A DNA stretch of 64,000 nt, from positions 2,604,001 to 2,668,000 of the forward strand of contig CAVQEJ010000003.1 of the NCBI GenBank assembly GCA_963711505.1, given 5' to 3'. Source of the DNA: JAGWRA01 sp963711505 (GTDB taxonomy: Bacteria; Acidobacteriota; Vicinamibacteria; Vicinamibacterales; CAVVIG01). The notes below the pieces were generated by a model. It did no database searches. It was given only the letters and a program-made list of their open reading frames with translations, and was not told where the DNA came from. Made by a program: the position numbers and the translations under genes. Below are positions 40,855 through 48,705 of the stretch, piece after piece (the stretch's first letter is position 1; each line of letters starts with the position of its first letter).

Positions 40855-42999
40855 ATGAAGATCAAATGGCTTGCGGTGCTGGCGGTGGCGGCCGTGTGCG
40901 CGGCGGTGCCGCTGACGGCGCGCCAGCAGCAGACGCTGCCCAGCGAGAGCCCGGCGACGTTCACGCCGGTCACGACGAGCTTCGACTACGTGCGGCGCGA
41001 CGTCATGATCCCGATGCGCGACGGCGTGAAGCTGCACACCGTCATCCTGATCCCGAAAGGGGCGACGCACGCGCCGATCCTGCTGACGCGCACGCCGTAC
41101 AACGCCGACGGCATGGTGAGCCACACCGAGAGCTCCCATCTCGGGCCGATCCTGCAGGGCTACGACAACGCCACCGACGTGATCGTCGACGGCGGCTACA
41201 TCCGCGTCATCCAGGACGTCCGCGGGAAGTACCACTCCGAGGGCGACTACGTGATGAACCGGCCGCTGCACGGGCCGCTCAATCCGACCAACGTCGATAA
41301 TTCGACCGACACCTACGACACGATCGACTGGCTCGTGAAGCACGTCCCCGAGTCGAACGGCAAGGTCGGCATCCTCGGCATCTCCTACGACGGCTTCCTG
41401 CCGCTGATGGCGCTGGTCCATCCGCACCCGGCGCTCAAGGTCGCGGTGCCGATGAACCCGATGGTGGACGGCTGGATGGGCGACGACTGGTTCCACAACG
41501 GCGCCTTCCGCGAGCAGATGATGGCGTACATGTACAACCAGGACGCCACGCGGTCGAACACCGTCAAGTGGTGGCTGGCGTACGAAGACGACTACGACAT
41601 GTTCATGCACGCGGGCTCGGCCGGCGAGCTCGGAGTCGAGCGCGGGATGGATCAGCTCGGCTTCTGGCGCAAGGTCGTGGCGCATCCGAGCTACGACGCC
41701 TTCTGGCAGGACCAGGCGATGGACAAGATCCTCGCCAAGGAGCCGCTGAAGGTGCCGACGATGATCGTCGGCGGCCTGTGGGACCAGGAGGACATCTACG
41801 GGGCGTTCGCCGTCTACAAGGCCCTCGAGGCGAAGGACACGCACAACGACATGGTGTACATGTCGGAGGGCCCCTGGTACCACGGCCAGGAGATCAACGA
41901 AGGCAGCTCACTCGGCCCGATCCGGTTCGGCAGCGACACGGCGCTCTGGTGGCGGCAGCACGTGCTCGCGCCGTTCCTCGCGCACTACCTGAAGGACGGC
42001 GCGCCGCCGATGGACGTGGCGCCGGTGACGGTCTTCGAGACCGGCACGAACAAGTGGCAGCAGCTGAAGGCGTGGCCGCGCGGCGAGGGGCGGAAGCTCT
42101 ATCTGGAGCCCGGGCTGAAGGTCGGTTTCAACGCGCCGACCGGCGGCGAGGCGTACGACGCGTACGTCTCGGATCCCGTCCAAGCCGGTCCCGTACCGGA
42201 CGCGGCCCAACCGGTATCCGGATGGCGGCTGGCACACGTGGCTCGTGGGCGATCAGCGCACGGTGGCGGGCCGGCCCGACGTGCTGTCGTTCACGTCCGC
42301 TCCCCTGACGACACCGGTGACGATCAGCGGCCAGCCGATCGTGAACCTGGTGGCGTCGACCACCGGCACGGACTCGGACTGGGTGGTGAAGGTGATCGAC
42401 GAGTACCCGCCCAGGTCGCCGCGCAGCCGGAGATGGGCGGGTATCAGCTGATGATCTCGGCCGACATCTTCCGCGGCCGGTACCGCGAGAGCCTCGAGAC
42501 GCCGCACGCCATCACGCCGAACGAGCCGCTCGTCTACCACTGGGAGCTGCCGGTGGCGAACCACGTCTTCCTGCCGGGCCACCGGATCATCGTGCAGATT
42601 CAGTCGAGCTGGTTCCCGCTCTACGACCGCAATCCGCAGACCTTCGTGAAGAGCATCTTCTTCGCGAAGCCGGGCGACTACCGGAAGGCGACCCAGCGGA
42701 TCTACCACGCGCCCGGCCACGAGAGCTACATCGAGCTGCCGGTCGTCGGCGCGGCGGATCTCGGGGGCAAGTACGACGGGCTACGGGCTACGGAGTCTCT
42801 CTCATCTCGCAGGGGCCGTCCGACGTCGCGAGGCGTCTGGCGGCCCCTGGCGACATCGGCGCTGACGCTCTCAGGGCCCCTGTCGTTGGCGGGGCCCCTG
42901 CTCGAACACCGCGTCCGACGGCACCCGCGCACGCCAGCCCCGTCCTTCTCCTCCTGCTCTTCCCCTCCTCCAGCACGTAGGGGCCGCCCGAGCGCATGA
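40855..42999 (+). CDS. secreted CocE/NonD-type X-Pro hydrolase (frameshifted)
   Basis: A signal peptide (IKWLAVLAVAAVCAAVPLTA) follows a strong AAGGAGG site. The alpha/beta-hydrolase core has the nucleophile elbow GISYDG and a charge-relay Asp region (GLWDQEDIYG). The His region is GPWYHGQEI. A jelly-roll X-Pro dipeptidyl-peptidase C-terminal domain follows. Frame changes near 42185 and 42410 compensate each other, with WLVGDQRTVAGRPDVLSF read in between. Family activities include X-Pro dipeptidyl-peptidase, cocaine esterase and glutaryl-acylase, so the substrate is open. The domain ends near YIELPVVGAADLGG (about 42770). The frame then continues through repeats B and A and uses a TGA lying inside a repeat A copy. 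Confidence 0.85.
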   Translation: MKIKWLAVLAVAAVCAAVPLTARQQQTLPSESPATFTPVTTSFDYVRRDVMIPMRDGVKLHTVILIPKGATHAPILLTRTPYNADGMVSHTESSHLGPILQGYDNATDVIVDGGYIRVIQDVRGKYHSEGDYVMNRPLHGPLNPTNVDNSTDTYDTIDWLVKHVPESNGKVGILGISYDGFLPLMALVHPHPALKVAVPMNPMVDGWMGDDWFHNGAFREQMMAYMYNQDATRSNTVKWWLAYEDDYDMFMHAGSAGELGVERGMDQLGFWRKVVAHPSYDAFWQDQAMDKILAKEPLKVPTMIVGGLWDQEDIYGAFAVYKALEAKDTHNDMVYMSEGPWYHGQEINEGSSLGPIRFGSDTALWWRQHVLAPFLAHYLKDGAPPMDVAPVTVFETGTNKWQQLKAWPRGEGRKLYLEPGLKVGFNAPTGGEAYDAYVSDPVQAGPVPDAAQPVSGWRLAHVARGRSAHGGGPARRAVVHVRSPDDTGDDQRPADREPGGVDHRHGLGLGGEGDRRVPAQVAAQPEMGGYQLMISADIFRGRYRESLETPHAITPNEPLVYHWELPVANHVFLPGHRIIVQIQSSWFPLYDRNPQTFVKSIFFAKPGDYRKATQRIYHAPGHESYIELPVVGAADLGGKYDGLRATESLSSRRGRPTSRGVWRPLATSALTLSGPLSLAGPLLEHRVRRHPRTPAPSFSSCSSPPPARRGRPSA
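42778..42854 (+). repeat. fragments of repeat families B and A
   Basis: CGGGCTACGGGCTACGG (family B) is followed by CTCGCAGGGGCCG and GGCGGCCCCTGGCGAC (family A arms), inside the 3' end of the CocE-type reading frame. Confidence 0.6.
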
Positions 43000-43025
43000 T
43001 CACGCGGGTGGCGGCCCCCGGAGAC
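42975..43025 (+). repeat. dispersed repeat family A, short copy
   Basis: Arms are ACGTAGGGGCCGCCCGAGC and GGTGGCGGCCCCCGGAGAC around GCATGATCACGCG. The stop codon of the CocE-type gene is in its centre. Confidence 0.7.
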
Positions 43026-43416
43026 AGCCGGTCACCTTTGCCAGGCCAGTGTCAGAACGCCCATCCCCACAAATAGCTGCCGCTGACGTCCTGCTCCACC
43101 CTCCCCTCCGTTTCAATCAGCGCGAAGCCAGCCTCACAGCGGCACAGACGATCGCCGCGGGCCACGAACCAGAAGCGGGATCGCAGGTCCGGCCGGAGAT
43201 TGCCCGGTTTCTCGATGTGCGAAGGCCGCATCACTGTTCTGTTCTGTACAGCCTCAGAAGTCTCGCTCTTCGTAGAGTGTAGATGAGGCGGGCAGACAGC
43301 GAACAGCGGGACGAGTCGCGGTGCATCGTCATCCGACCAGAAGCGACGTGCCAGCGCGCACAGACGCTGATAATCAACACCAATACGAATCGTGGTGGGA
43401 GCAAGGGACGGCAACA
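43026..43416. other. 391-bp region without a confident gene
   Basis: GC content is visibly lower than in the neighbours. One open frame on the minus strand (43417 to 43052, 121 residues, ending SGSYLWGWAF) has an aromatic C-terminus like a barrel protein, but no family, signal peptide or convincing start. I leave it as an unproven remnant. Confidence 0.3.
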
Positions 43417-43488
43417 ATGTTCGGTTACGGACTCATAGGCACGCTCATAGTCATCGTGTTGATCGTGTGGCTGGTGAGGAGAGTGTGA
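43417..43488 (+). CDS. 23-residue single-span membrane peptide
   Basis: ATG at 43417 follows AAGGGACGG at a good distance. The peptide is MFGYGLIGTLIVIVLI followed by VWLVRRV: one hydrophobic helix closed by two arginines. This is a typical small membrane protein with the C-terminus inside by the positive-inside rule. It is too short for most gene finders. It stands alone upstream of the catalase-peroxidase gene on the same strand. I do not know a function; small peptides of this form often bind and tune larger membrane proteins. Confidence 0.55.
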   Translation: MFGYGLIGTLIVIVLIVWLVRRV

Positions 43489-43651
43489 GGCTGATATCGG
43501 GCGACGTCGGTGCGAAATTCTCAGGCACCGGCGCCCGAGCCAGACGCCGCACCGACCCGGGTCGCGAAGACCGCCACACGCATACCACGCGCGACTCCGC
43601 TGCTGACCGCCAGGCCGTAGAGTCGGTTCCGCTCGATGTAAGGAGAATTCC

Positions 43652-45868
43652 ATGCACAGGAAACTGATAACCGCGCTCGCCGCCTGCACGCTGGGCGCGC
43701 TGTCGTTGATGGCCGCGCCGTCCGTCAGCGCTCAGGGGGCGCCGAAGCCGAATCAATTCTGGTGGCCCAATCAGCTCGACCTCGCACCCCTCCGGCAGAA
43801 CGCCGCCGAGTCCAACCCGCTGGGGGCGAAGTTCGATTACGCCAGGGCGTTCAAGACCCTCGACCTCGACGCGGTCAAGGCCGACATCAGGAAGGCGCTG
43901 ACGACCTCGCAGCCCTGGTGGCCCGCCGATTACGGAAATTACGGGCCGTTCTTCATCCGGATGGCCTGGCACAGCGCCGGGACGTACCGCGTCGGCGACG
44001 GGCGGGGCGGCGCGGGCGGCGGACAGCAGCGATTCGAGCCGCTCAACAGCTGGCCCGACAACGCGAACCTCGACAAGGCGCGCCGGCTGCTCTGGCCGGT
44101 CAAGCAGAAGTACGGCCAGAAGATCTCGTGGGGCGACCTGATGGTCCTGGCCGGCAACGTCTCGCTCGAGTCGATGGGGTTCAAGACCTACGGCTTTGCC
44201 GGCGGACGCGTGGACGACTGGCAGGGGGATCTCGTCTACTGGGGCCCCGAGAAGAAGTGGCTGGGGGACCAGCGCCACAGCAGCGGCATGCTGGAGAATC
44301 CGCTCGCCGCGGTGCAGATGGGCCTCATCTACGTGAACCCCGAGGGTCCCAACGGCAAGCCGGATCCGCTGGCCGCTGCCGGCGACATCCGTGAGTCCTT
44401 CGCGCGCATGGCGATGAACGACGAGGAAACGGTGGCGCTCATCGCCGGCGGCCATACCTTCGGCAAGACGCACGGGGCGACCAAGCCGGGCGACTGCCTG
44501 GGCCCCGAACCGGCGGCCGCGAGCATCGAGCAGCAGGGCCTGGGCTGGAAGAACACGTGCGGCTCGGGTTCCGGGGACGACACGATCACCAGCGGCCTCG
44601 AGGGTGCGTGGACCAGCACGCCCACCATGTGGAGCTCGGAGTTCCTGCACAACCTCTTCGCGTACGAGTGGGAGCTGACGAAGAGTCCCGCCGGCGCGTA
44701 CCAGTGGATCCCGGCCAACGGCCAGGCCGCCGGCACGGTGCCCGACGCGCACGACCCCTCGAAGTCGCACCCGCCGACCATGCTCACCACGGACCTCGCC
44801 CTGAAGGCCGACCCGGCCTACCGGGTGATCGCCAAGCGCTTCGCGGACGACCCCGAGGCGTTCCGCCTCGCCTTCGCGAAGGCGTGGTTCAAGCTGACCA
44901 GCCGTGACATGGGCCCGCGCAGCCGATATCTGGGCCCCGAAGTGCCGACCGAAGACCTGATCTGGGAGGACCCGCTCCCCACGGTCGACCATCCGCTCGT
45001 CAATGCGCAGGACATCGCCAGCCTCAAGGCGAAGATCCTCGCGTCGGGTCTCACCGTCCCCGAGTTGGTGAGAACCGCGTGGGCGTCGGCGGCCACCTTC
45101 CGTGGCACCGACATGCGCGGCGGCGCCAACGGCGCCCGGATCCGCCTCGCCCCGCAGAAGGACTGGGCGGTGAACAATCCGCCGGAGCTCGCCAGGGTCC
45201 TGGCGCGACTCGAAGCGATCCAGCAGGAGTTCAACAGCGGCAGCGGCACGACGAAGGTCTCGCTCGCCGACGTGATCGTCCTGGGCGGCAACGCCGCGAT
45301 CGAGCAGGCCGCGCAGAAGGCCGGGGATCCGGTGCAGGTGCCGTTCTCACCGGGGCGCGTGGACGCAACGGCCGCGCAGACCGACGTGCAGTCCTTCGCG
45401 TTCCTCGAACCGACCGCGGACGGATTCCGCAACTACTACGGCAAGGGGCTGAGCGGGTCGCCGACAGAGATGCTCGTCGACCGGGCGAACAAACTGACGC
45501 TGACCGTGCCCGAGATGACCGTGCTCGTCGGCGGGATGCGCGCCCTGAACGCCAACGCCGGCGGGTCGCCGCAAGGCGTGTTCACCGACCGGCCCGGGAC
45601 ATTGAGCAACGACGTGTTCGTCAACCTGCTCGACATGTCCACGGTCTGGAGCAAGTCGTCCACCGAAGGCGTCTACGAGGGGCGCGACCGCGCGACCGGC
45701 ACGCTGAAGTGGACGGCCACGCCGGTGGACCTGATCTTCGGGTCGAACTCCGAGCTGCGGGCGGTGGCGGAAGTCTACGCCGAGTCCGACGGCCAGCAGC
45801 GGTTCGTCCAGGACTTCGTCAATGCGTGGGCCAAGGTGATGGACCTCGACCGCTTCGACCTCCGCTGA
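43652..45868 (+). CDS. katG: catalase-peroxidase KatG with a signal peptide
   Basis: AAGGAG lies six bases before the ATG. The 738-residue protein has a Sec signal (KLITALAACTLGALSLMAAPSVSA), so it should act in the periplasm, unlike the usual cytoplasmic KatG. The N-terminal haem domain is complete: distal Arg103, Trp106 and His107 in RMAWHSAGTYR, and proximal His268 in GGHTFGKTHG. The Trp-Tyr-Met adduct that gives catalase activity is available as Trp106, Tyr227 and Met253. The C-terminal duplicated domain is present. It removes hydrogen peroxide arising outside the cytoplasm. A hairpin terminator follows. No OxyR or Fur gene is adjacent. Confidence 0.95.
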   Translation: MHRKLITALAACTLGALSLMAAPSVSAQGAPKPNQFWWPNQLDLAPLRQNAAESNPLGAKFDYARAFKTLDLDAVKADIRKALTTSQPWWPADYGNYGPFFIRMAWHSAGTYRVGDGRGGAGGGQQRFEPLNSWPDNANLDKARRLLWPVKQKYGQKISWGDLMVLAGNVSLESMGFKTYGFAGGRVDDWQGDLVYWGPEKKWLGDQRHSSGMLENPLAAVQMGLIYVNPEGPNGKPDPLAAAGDIRESFARMAMNDEETVALIAGGHTFGKTHGATKPGDCLGPEPAAASIEQQGLGWKNTCGSGSGDDTITSGLEGAWTSTPTMWSSEFLHNLFAYEWELTKSPAGAYQWIPANGQAAGTVPDAHDPSKSHPPTMLTTDLALKADPAYRVIAKRFADDPEAFRLAFAKAWFKLTSRDMGPRSRYLGPEVPTEDLIWEDPLPTVDHPLVNAQDIASLKAKILASGLTVPELVRTAWASAATFRGTDMRGGANGARIRLAPQKDWAVNNPPELARVLARLEAIQQEFNSGSGTTKVSLADVIVLGGNAAIEQAAQKAGDPVQVPFSPGRVDATAAQTDVQSFAFLEPTADGFRNYYGKGLSGSPTEMLVDRANKLTLTVPEMTVLVGGMRALNANAGGSPQGVFTDRPGTLSNDVFVNLLDMSTVWSKSSTEGVYEGRDRATGTLKWTATPVDLIFGSNSELRAVAEVYAESDGQQRFVQDFVNAWAKVMDLDRFDLR

Positions 45869-45879
45869 AGGCTGACCAG

Positions 45880-45910
45880 GCCACGGCGGCGCCGCCAACG
45901 CCGCCGTGGC
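45880..45910 (+). terminator. hairpin terminator of katG
   Basis: The 11-bp stem GCCACGGCGGC with its complement, around a nine-base loop, begins 11 bp after the stop. It is followed by TTCGGTT. Confidence 0.65.
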
Positions 45911-45984
45911 TTCGGTTGCCCCTTCGGGCACACCGGGACCAACACTCACCTCGACGAGGCCTCGGCTCACAGACCCTGATCTCG

Positions 45985-46079
45985 CAGGGGGCCGCCCGAG
46001 CGCACGATCACGCGGGGCTTCGACTTCGCTCAGCCCCGCCCTGAGCATCGTCGAAGGGCGGGTGGCGGCCCCTGGAGAC
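45985..46079 (+). repeat. dispersed repeat family A, long copy with inner palindrome
   Basis: Outer arms GGGGGCCGCCCGAGC and GGTGGCGGCCCCTGGAGAC enclose GCTTCGACTTCGCTCAG CCCCGCC CTGAGC...GTCGAAGG, itself an inverted repeat. The long copy at 883-972 is nearly the same in reverse orientation. Confidence 0.75.
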
Positions 46080-46105
46080 TGGCGCCGTTCAGACGCGGCA
46101 TAGTC

Positions 46106-47350
46106 TCAGCGCGTCTCCGGCGGCCCGACCAGCCGAAAAATGACGCCGCCCCCGGACGCCCCGCCCGCCAGGGTCGCCCCGTAGAAGCTGCCGTCGCTCG
46201 CCCGGATCAGGCCGGCCGTGTTGGGATAGGCGCCGTCGACGGTTCCGCGGAACGCGTGTAGCGTCGTGATCGCGCCGCTCTTGGCTATCCGAAAGACGCT
46301 CCCGACCCCATGGGCGCCGCCCGCGTTCGTCGTCCCATAGAACGCGTCGTTGCCGACCGGAATCAGGCGGGCAAACGGATTGGCGCCGTCGGAGCTGCCA
46401 CTGAAAGCGTGCAAGGTGGTCAGGGTGCCGCTCGCGCCCAGTTTGTAGACCGTGCCGAACCCGAGGCCGCCGTTGACCGTCGTCCCGTAGAACGTGCCGT
46501 CGGCCGTCTGGACCAGGCTGGCGACTGGAAGCATTCCGTCGGCGCCGCTGAACAGGTGCAGGGTGGTGAGCGTACCGTTGGCGTCGATCCGGAAGACCGT
46601 GCCGAACCCGCCGCCTCCCTGGCTCGTCGTCCGGTCGAACCGGCCGTTTCTGGTCCGCATCAGGCCGGCATAGGGCTCGCCGCCATCCGCATTCCCGCCA
46701 TACGCCGTCGTCCCGTAGAACAGGCCGTTCCTGGCCTGGATCAAGCCAGCGTAGGGCTTGGCGCCGTCGGAGCCGCCGCTGAAGGCGTGCAGCGTGGTGA
46801 GCGTGCCGCCCGCATCCATCTTGTAGACGGTGCCGAACCCGTCCCCGCCGTTGACCGTCGTTCCATAGAACGTGCCGTCGCTGGCCTGGATCACGCCGGC
46901 ATACGGATTGGCGCCATCGGAACCGCCACTGAACGAGTGCAGGACGGTGAACGAGCCGCCCGGGGTGATCTTGAATACGGTGCCGTACCCGTCGGCGCCG
47001 CCGGCTTCCGTCGTCCCGTAGAAGGCGCCGTCGCGGGCCTGAATCAGGCCAGCGTAGGGATCGGCGCCGTCCGACCCGCCGCTGAAGACGTGCAGCGTGG
47101 TGACCTTGCCGCTCGCGCTCATCTTGAACACGGTCCCGAACCCGGAACCGCCACCGGCAGCCGTCCCGTAGAACGTCCCATCACTCACCTGGATCGGGGC
47201 GGCAGCCAGCATGCCGCCGTCGGGCCCTCCCGTGAAATGCCGGACCTCGGCAAACTGCAGTGCCCGTGCGAAGGCAACGTCCCATGTGGTGCCGAGCCCG
47301 AGAACGCAAGCCAGGCACAGGCCGCCAACCGCCCATCGGTTCACTCTCAT
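46106..47350 (-). CDS. secreted GloVer-repeat (choice-of-anchor tandem repeat) protein
   Basis: The ATG at 47350 has a GGAGGGG site and opens a signal peptide (WAVGGLCLACVLGLGTTWDVAFA). The mature protein of about 390 residues consists of tandem repeats of about 47 residues. Their typical text is FYGTT...GGFGTVFKM...GTLTTLHAFSGGSDGA, which is the GloVer repeat (TIGR03803) and probably forms a propeller. Repeat five is degenerate (RFDRTTSQGG). There is no visible C-terminal anchor. Function is unknown; in Acidobacteria such proteins are numerous and extracellular. Confidence 0.88.
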   Translation of the reverse strand: MRVNRWAVGGLCLACVLGLGTTWDVAFARALQFAEVRHFTGGPDGGMLAAAPIQVSDGTFYGTAAGGGSGFGTVFKMSASGKVTTLHVFSGGSDGADPYAGLIQARDGAFYGTTEAGGADGYGTVFKITPGGSFTVLHSFSGGSDGANPYAGVIQASDGTFYGTTVNGGDGFGTVYKMDAGGTLTTLHAFSGGSDGAKPYAGLIQARNGLFYGTTAYGGNADGGEPYAGLMRTRNGRFDRTTSQGGGGFGTVFRIDANGTLTTLHLFSGADGMLPVASLVQTADGTFYGTTVNGGLGFGTVYKLGASGTLTTLHAFSGSSDGANPFARLIPVGNDAFYGTTNAGGAHGVGSVFRIAKSGAITTLHAFRGTVDGAYPNTAGLIRASDGSFYGATLAGGASGGGVIFRLVGPPETR

Positions 47351-47577
47351 GGCCCCTCCAGAACCCCGTGTGTCCGTCACCGGACCTTACCCCGGATTTC
47401 AGGTTCGTCGACTGCGATGTCCCGGCGCGTCACGCGTCCAAGTGTACATGAGGTGTCCGGCACGCCGCGCGCCGGCACGGCTCCTGCCTGACCACACTTC
47501 GGTTCTCGTTGTGTGAATTGAAGTTATCCGGGAAGAAGGCTCCGCCGGCGTTGGCCCCTCAGGCTCTGGGAGACCGT

Positions 47578-48201
47578 TCAGTGCAGCGCCAACGTCGCGC
47601 GGATCCGATCGAAGACCGCGACCAGCGCCGCGCGATCGAACGCCTTGACGGCGCCGGGCTCGTAGTTCTCGAGATTCGAGGAGTGGATCACGTACCGCAC
47701 GGCGAGGCACGCCGCCCGGCCCTTCAGCGCGTAGACCGTCATCTCGTACGACTGACCCGCGCCGGCATCCGTCATCGTCGCGACGGACCAGGTGCCGGAT
47801 CGATCGGTGAGGTCGTGAAGGCCCTGCGGCTCCGCCAGGAAACGCCCCGCGTTGCAGGCACTGCCCCCGTCGACGTGGTCCACGGTCACGCCGGTCAGAT
47901 CGGCCGACAGGTTGGTGCCCGCGGCAACGCTCGCCGGAATGTCGAAGGCCACGCCCGGCACGTCAGCGTCTGGGCCCGGGCTTTGGCGCGCCGGATCGAC
48001 CGACCAATCGGGCGGGTACGCGATCGTGAAGCCGATCGCGGTGTCCGTGCACGTCTTCCAGCCCGCAGGCGTCGTCTTGCCCTGGGCACGAGCCGGCAAC
48101 GGCAGGCACAGCAGCGCAAGCGCGCACAGCGTTACGGCTGAGCTGGTCGGGCGCGGCATGCGATGTCGGAATGACGTGATCATGGCGCACGAGTCTGCCA
48201 T
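47578..48201 (-). CDS. secreted protein of unknown function, PsbP/DUF-like
   Basis: The ATG at 48201 has an AGAGGAG site nine bases upstream. A long N-region leads into the signal peptide (AVTLCALALLCLPLPARA). The mature part of about 165 residues begins TPAGWKTCTDTAIGFTIAYPPDWSVDP, whose core (GFTIAYPPDWSV) resembles the PsbP-like fold of small exported proteins. Two Cys residues (WKTC and SACNAG) could form a disulfide. No enzyme motif is seen. It is divergent from the next gene, with 98 bp between the starts. Confidence 0.65.
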   Translation of the reverse strand: MADSCAMITSFRHRMPRPTSSAVTLCALALLCLPLPARAQGKTTPAGWKTCTDTAIGFTIAYPPDWSVDPARQSPGPDADVPGVAFDIPASVAAGTNLSADLTGVTVDHVDGGSACNAGRFLAEPQGLHDLTDRSGTWSVATMTDAGAGQSYEMTVYALKGRAACLAVRYVIHSSNLENYEPGAVKAFDRAALVAVFDRIRATLALH

Positions 48202-48299
48202 GAACGGGACTCCTCTGGCTAGACGACGACCTCGCCTCTTGCATCTCGCTGGGCCGTCGCGTTTGTGCTAGACTCCGGTGCCTTTACGCGAGGTTGCCG

Positions 48300-48683
48300 A
48301 TGCGCCGTCTTCTGATCGCTGTTGTCGTCGCCACTCTGTCGTCGGCCTGGCTGGCTGCGTCGGCACCCGCCGCACCGGTCGCGACGCGCGCGTTCCGTCA
48401 GGACGACTTCGTCCGCGATCCCGCCGTCGCCGCGCGCAAGCTGTACGACGCGTGGCAGAAGCAGGATCGCCATGCCGCCGCCGACTATGCGAGTGATGCG
48501 GCGGTCGCCAGGCTGTTCGGCCTGAAAGTCCAGCCGCTCACCTTCACGCATTGCCAGCGCACCGGCGTGGGCGTGTTCGAGTGCGTGTACCGGAACGCGA
48601 AGGACTTCGAGGTCTGGTTCCGCGTGACCGGCGGCGCCTCGGCCGGCTACAACGTCGACTCGGTCAGCTTCTCGACCGACTGA
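48300..48683 (+). CDS. small secreted protein of unknown function
   Basis: The product has 127 residues with a signal peptide (RLLIAVVVATLSSAWLAASAPA). The mature part carries an early segment DPAVAARKLYDAWQKQDRHAAADYAS, a helix as in NTF2-like folds, and two Cys (FTHCQRTG and VFECVYRN) likely to be bridged. It then has WFRVTGGASAGYNV. The size and layout suggest a small NTF2-like periplasmic domain. This is an inference from layout only. It is followed after 22 bp by the next gene, so they are probably co-transcribed. Confidence 0.6.
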   Translation: MRRLLIAVVVATLSSAWLAASAPAAPVATRAFRQDDFVRDPAVAARKLYDAWQKQDRHAAADYASDAAVARLFGLKVQPLTFTHCQRTGVGVFECVYRNAKDFEVWFRVTGGASAGYNVDSVSFSTD

Positions 48684-48705
48684 CGCGCAGACCCGGACCC
48701 TCCTC

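Noticed and set aside
43052..43417. A possible 121-residue minus-strand gene
   Set aside because: No ribosome-binding site, signal or family; only the aromatic C-terminus is suggestive.
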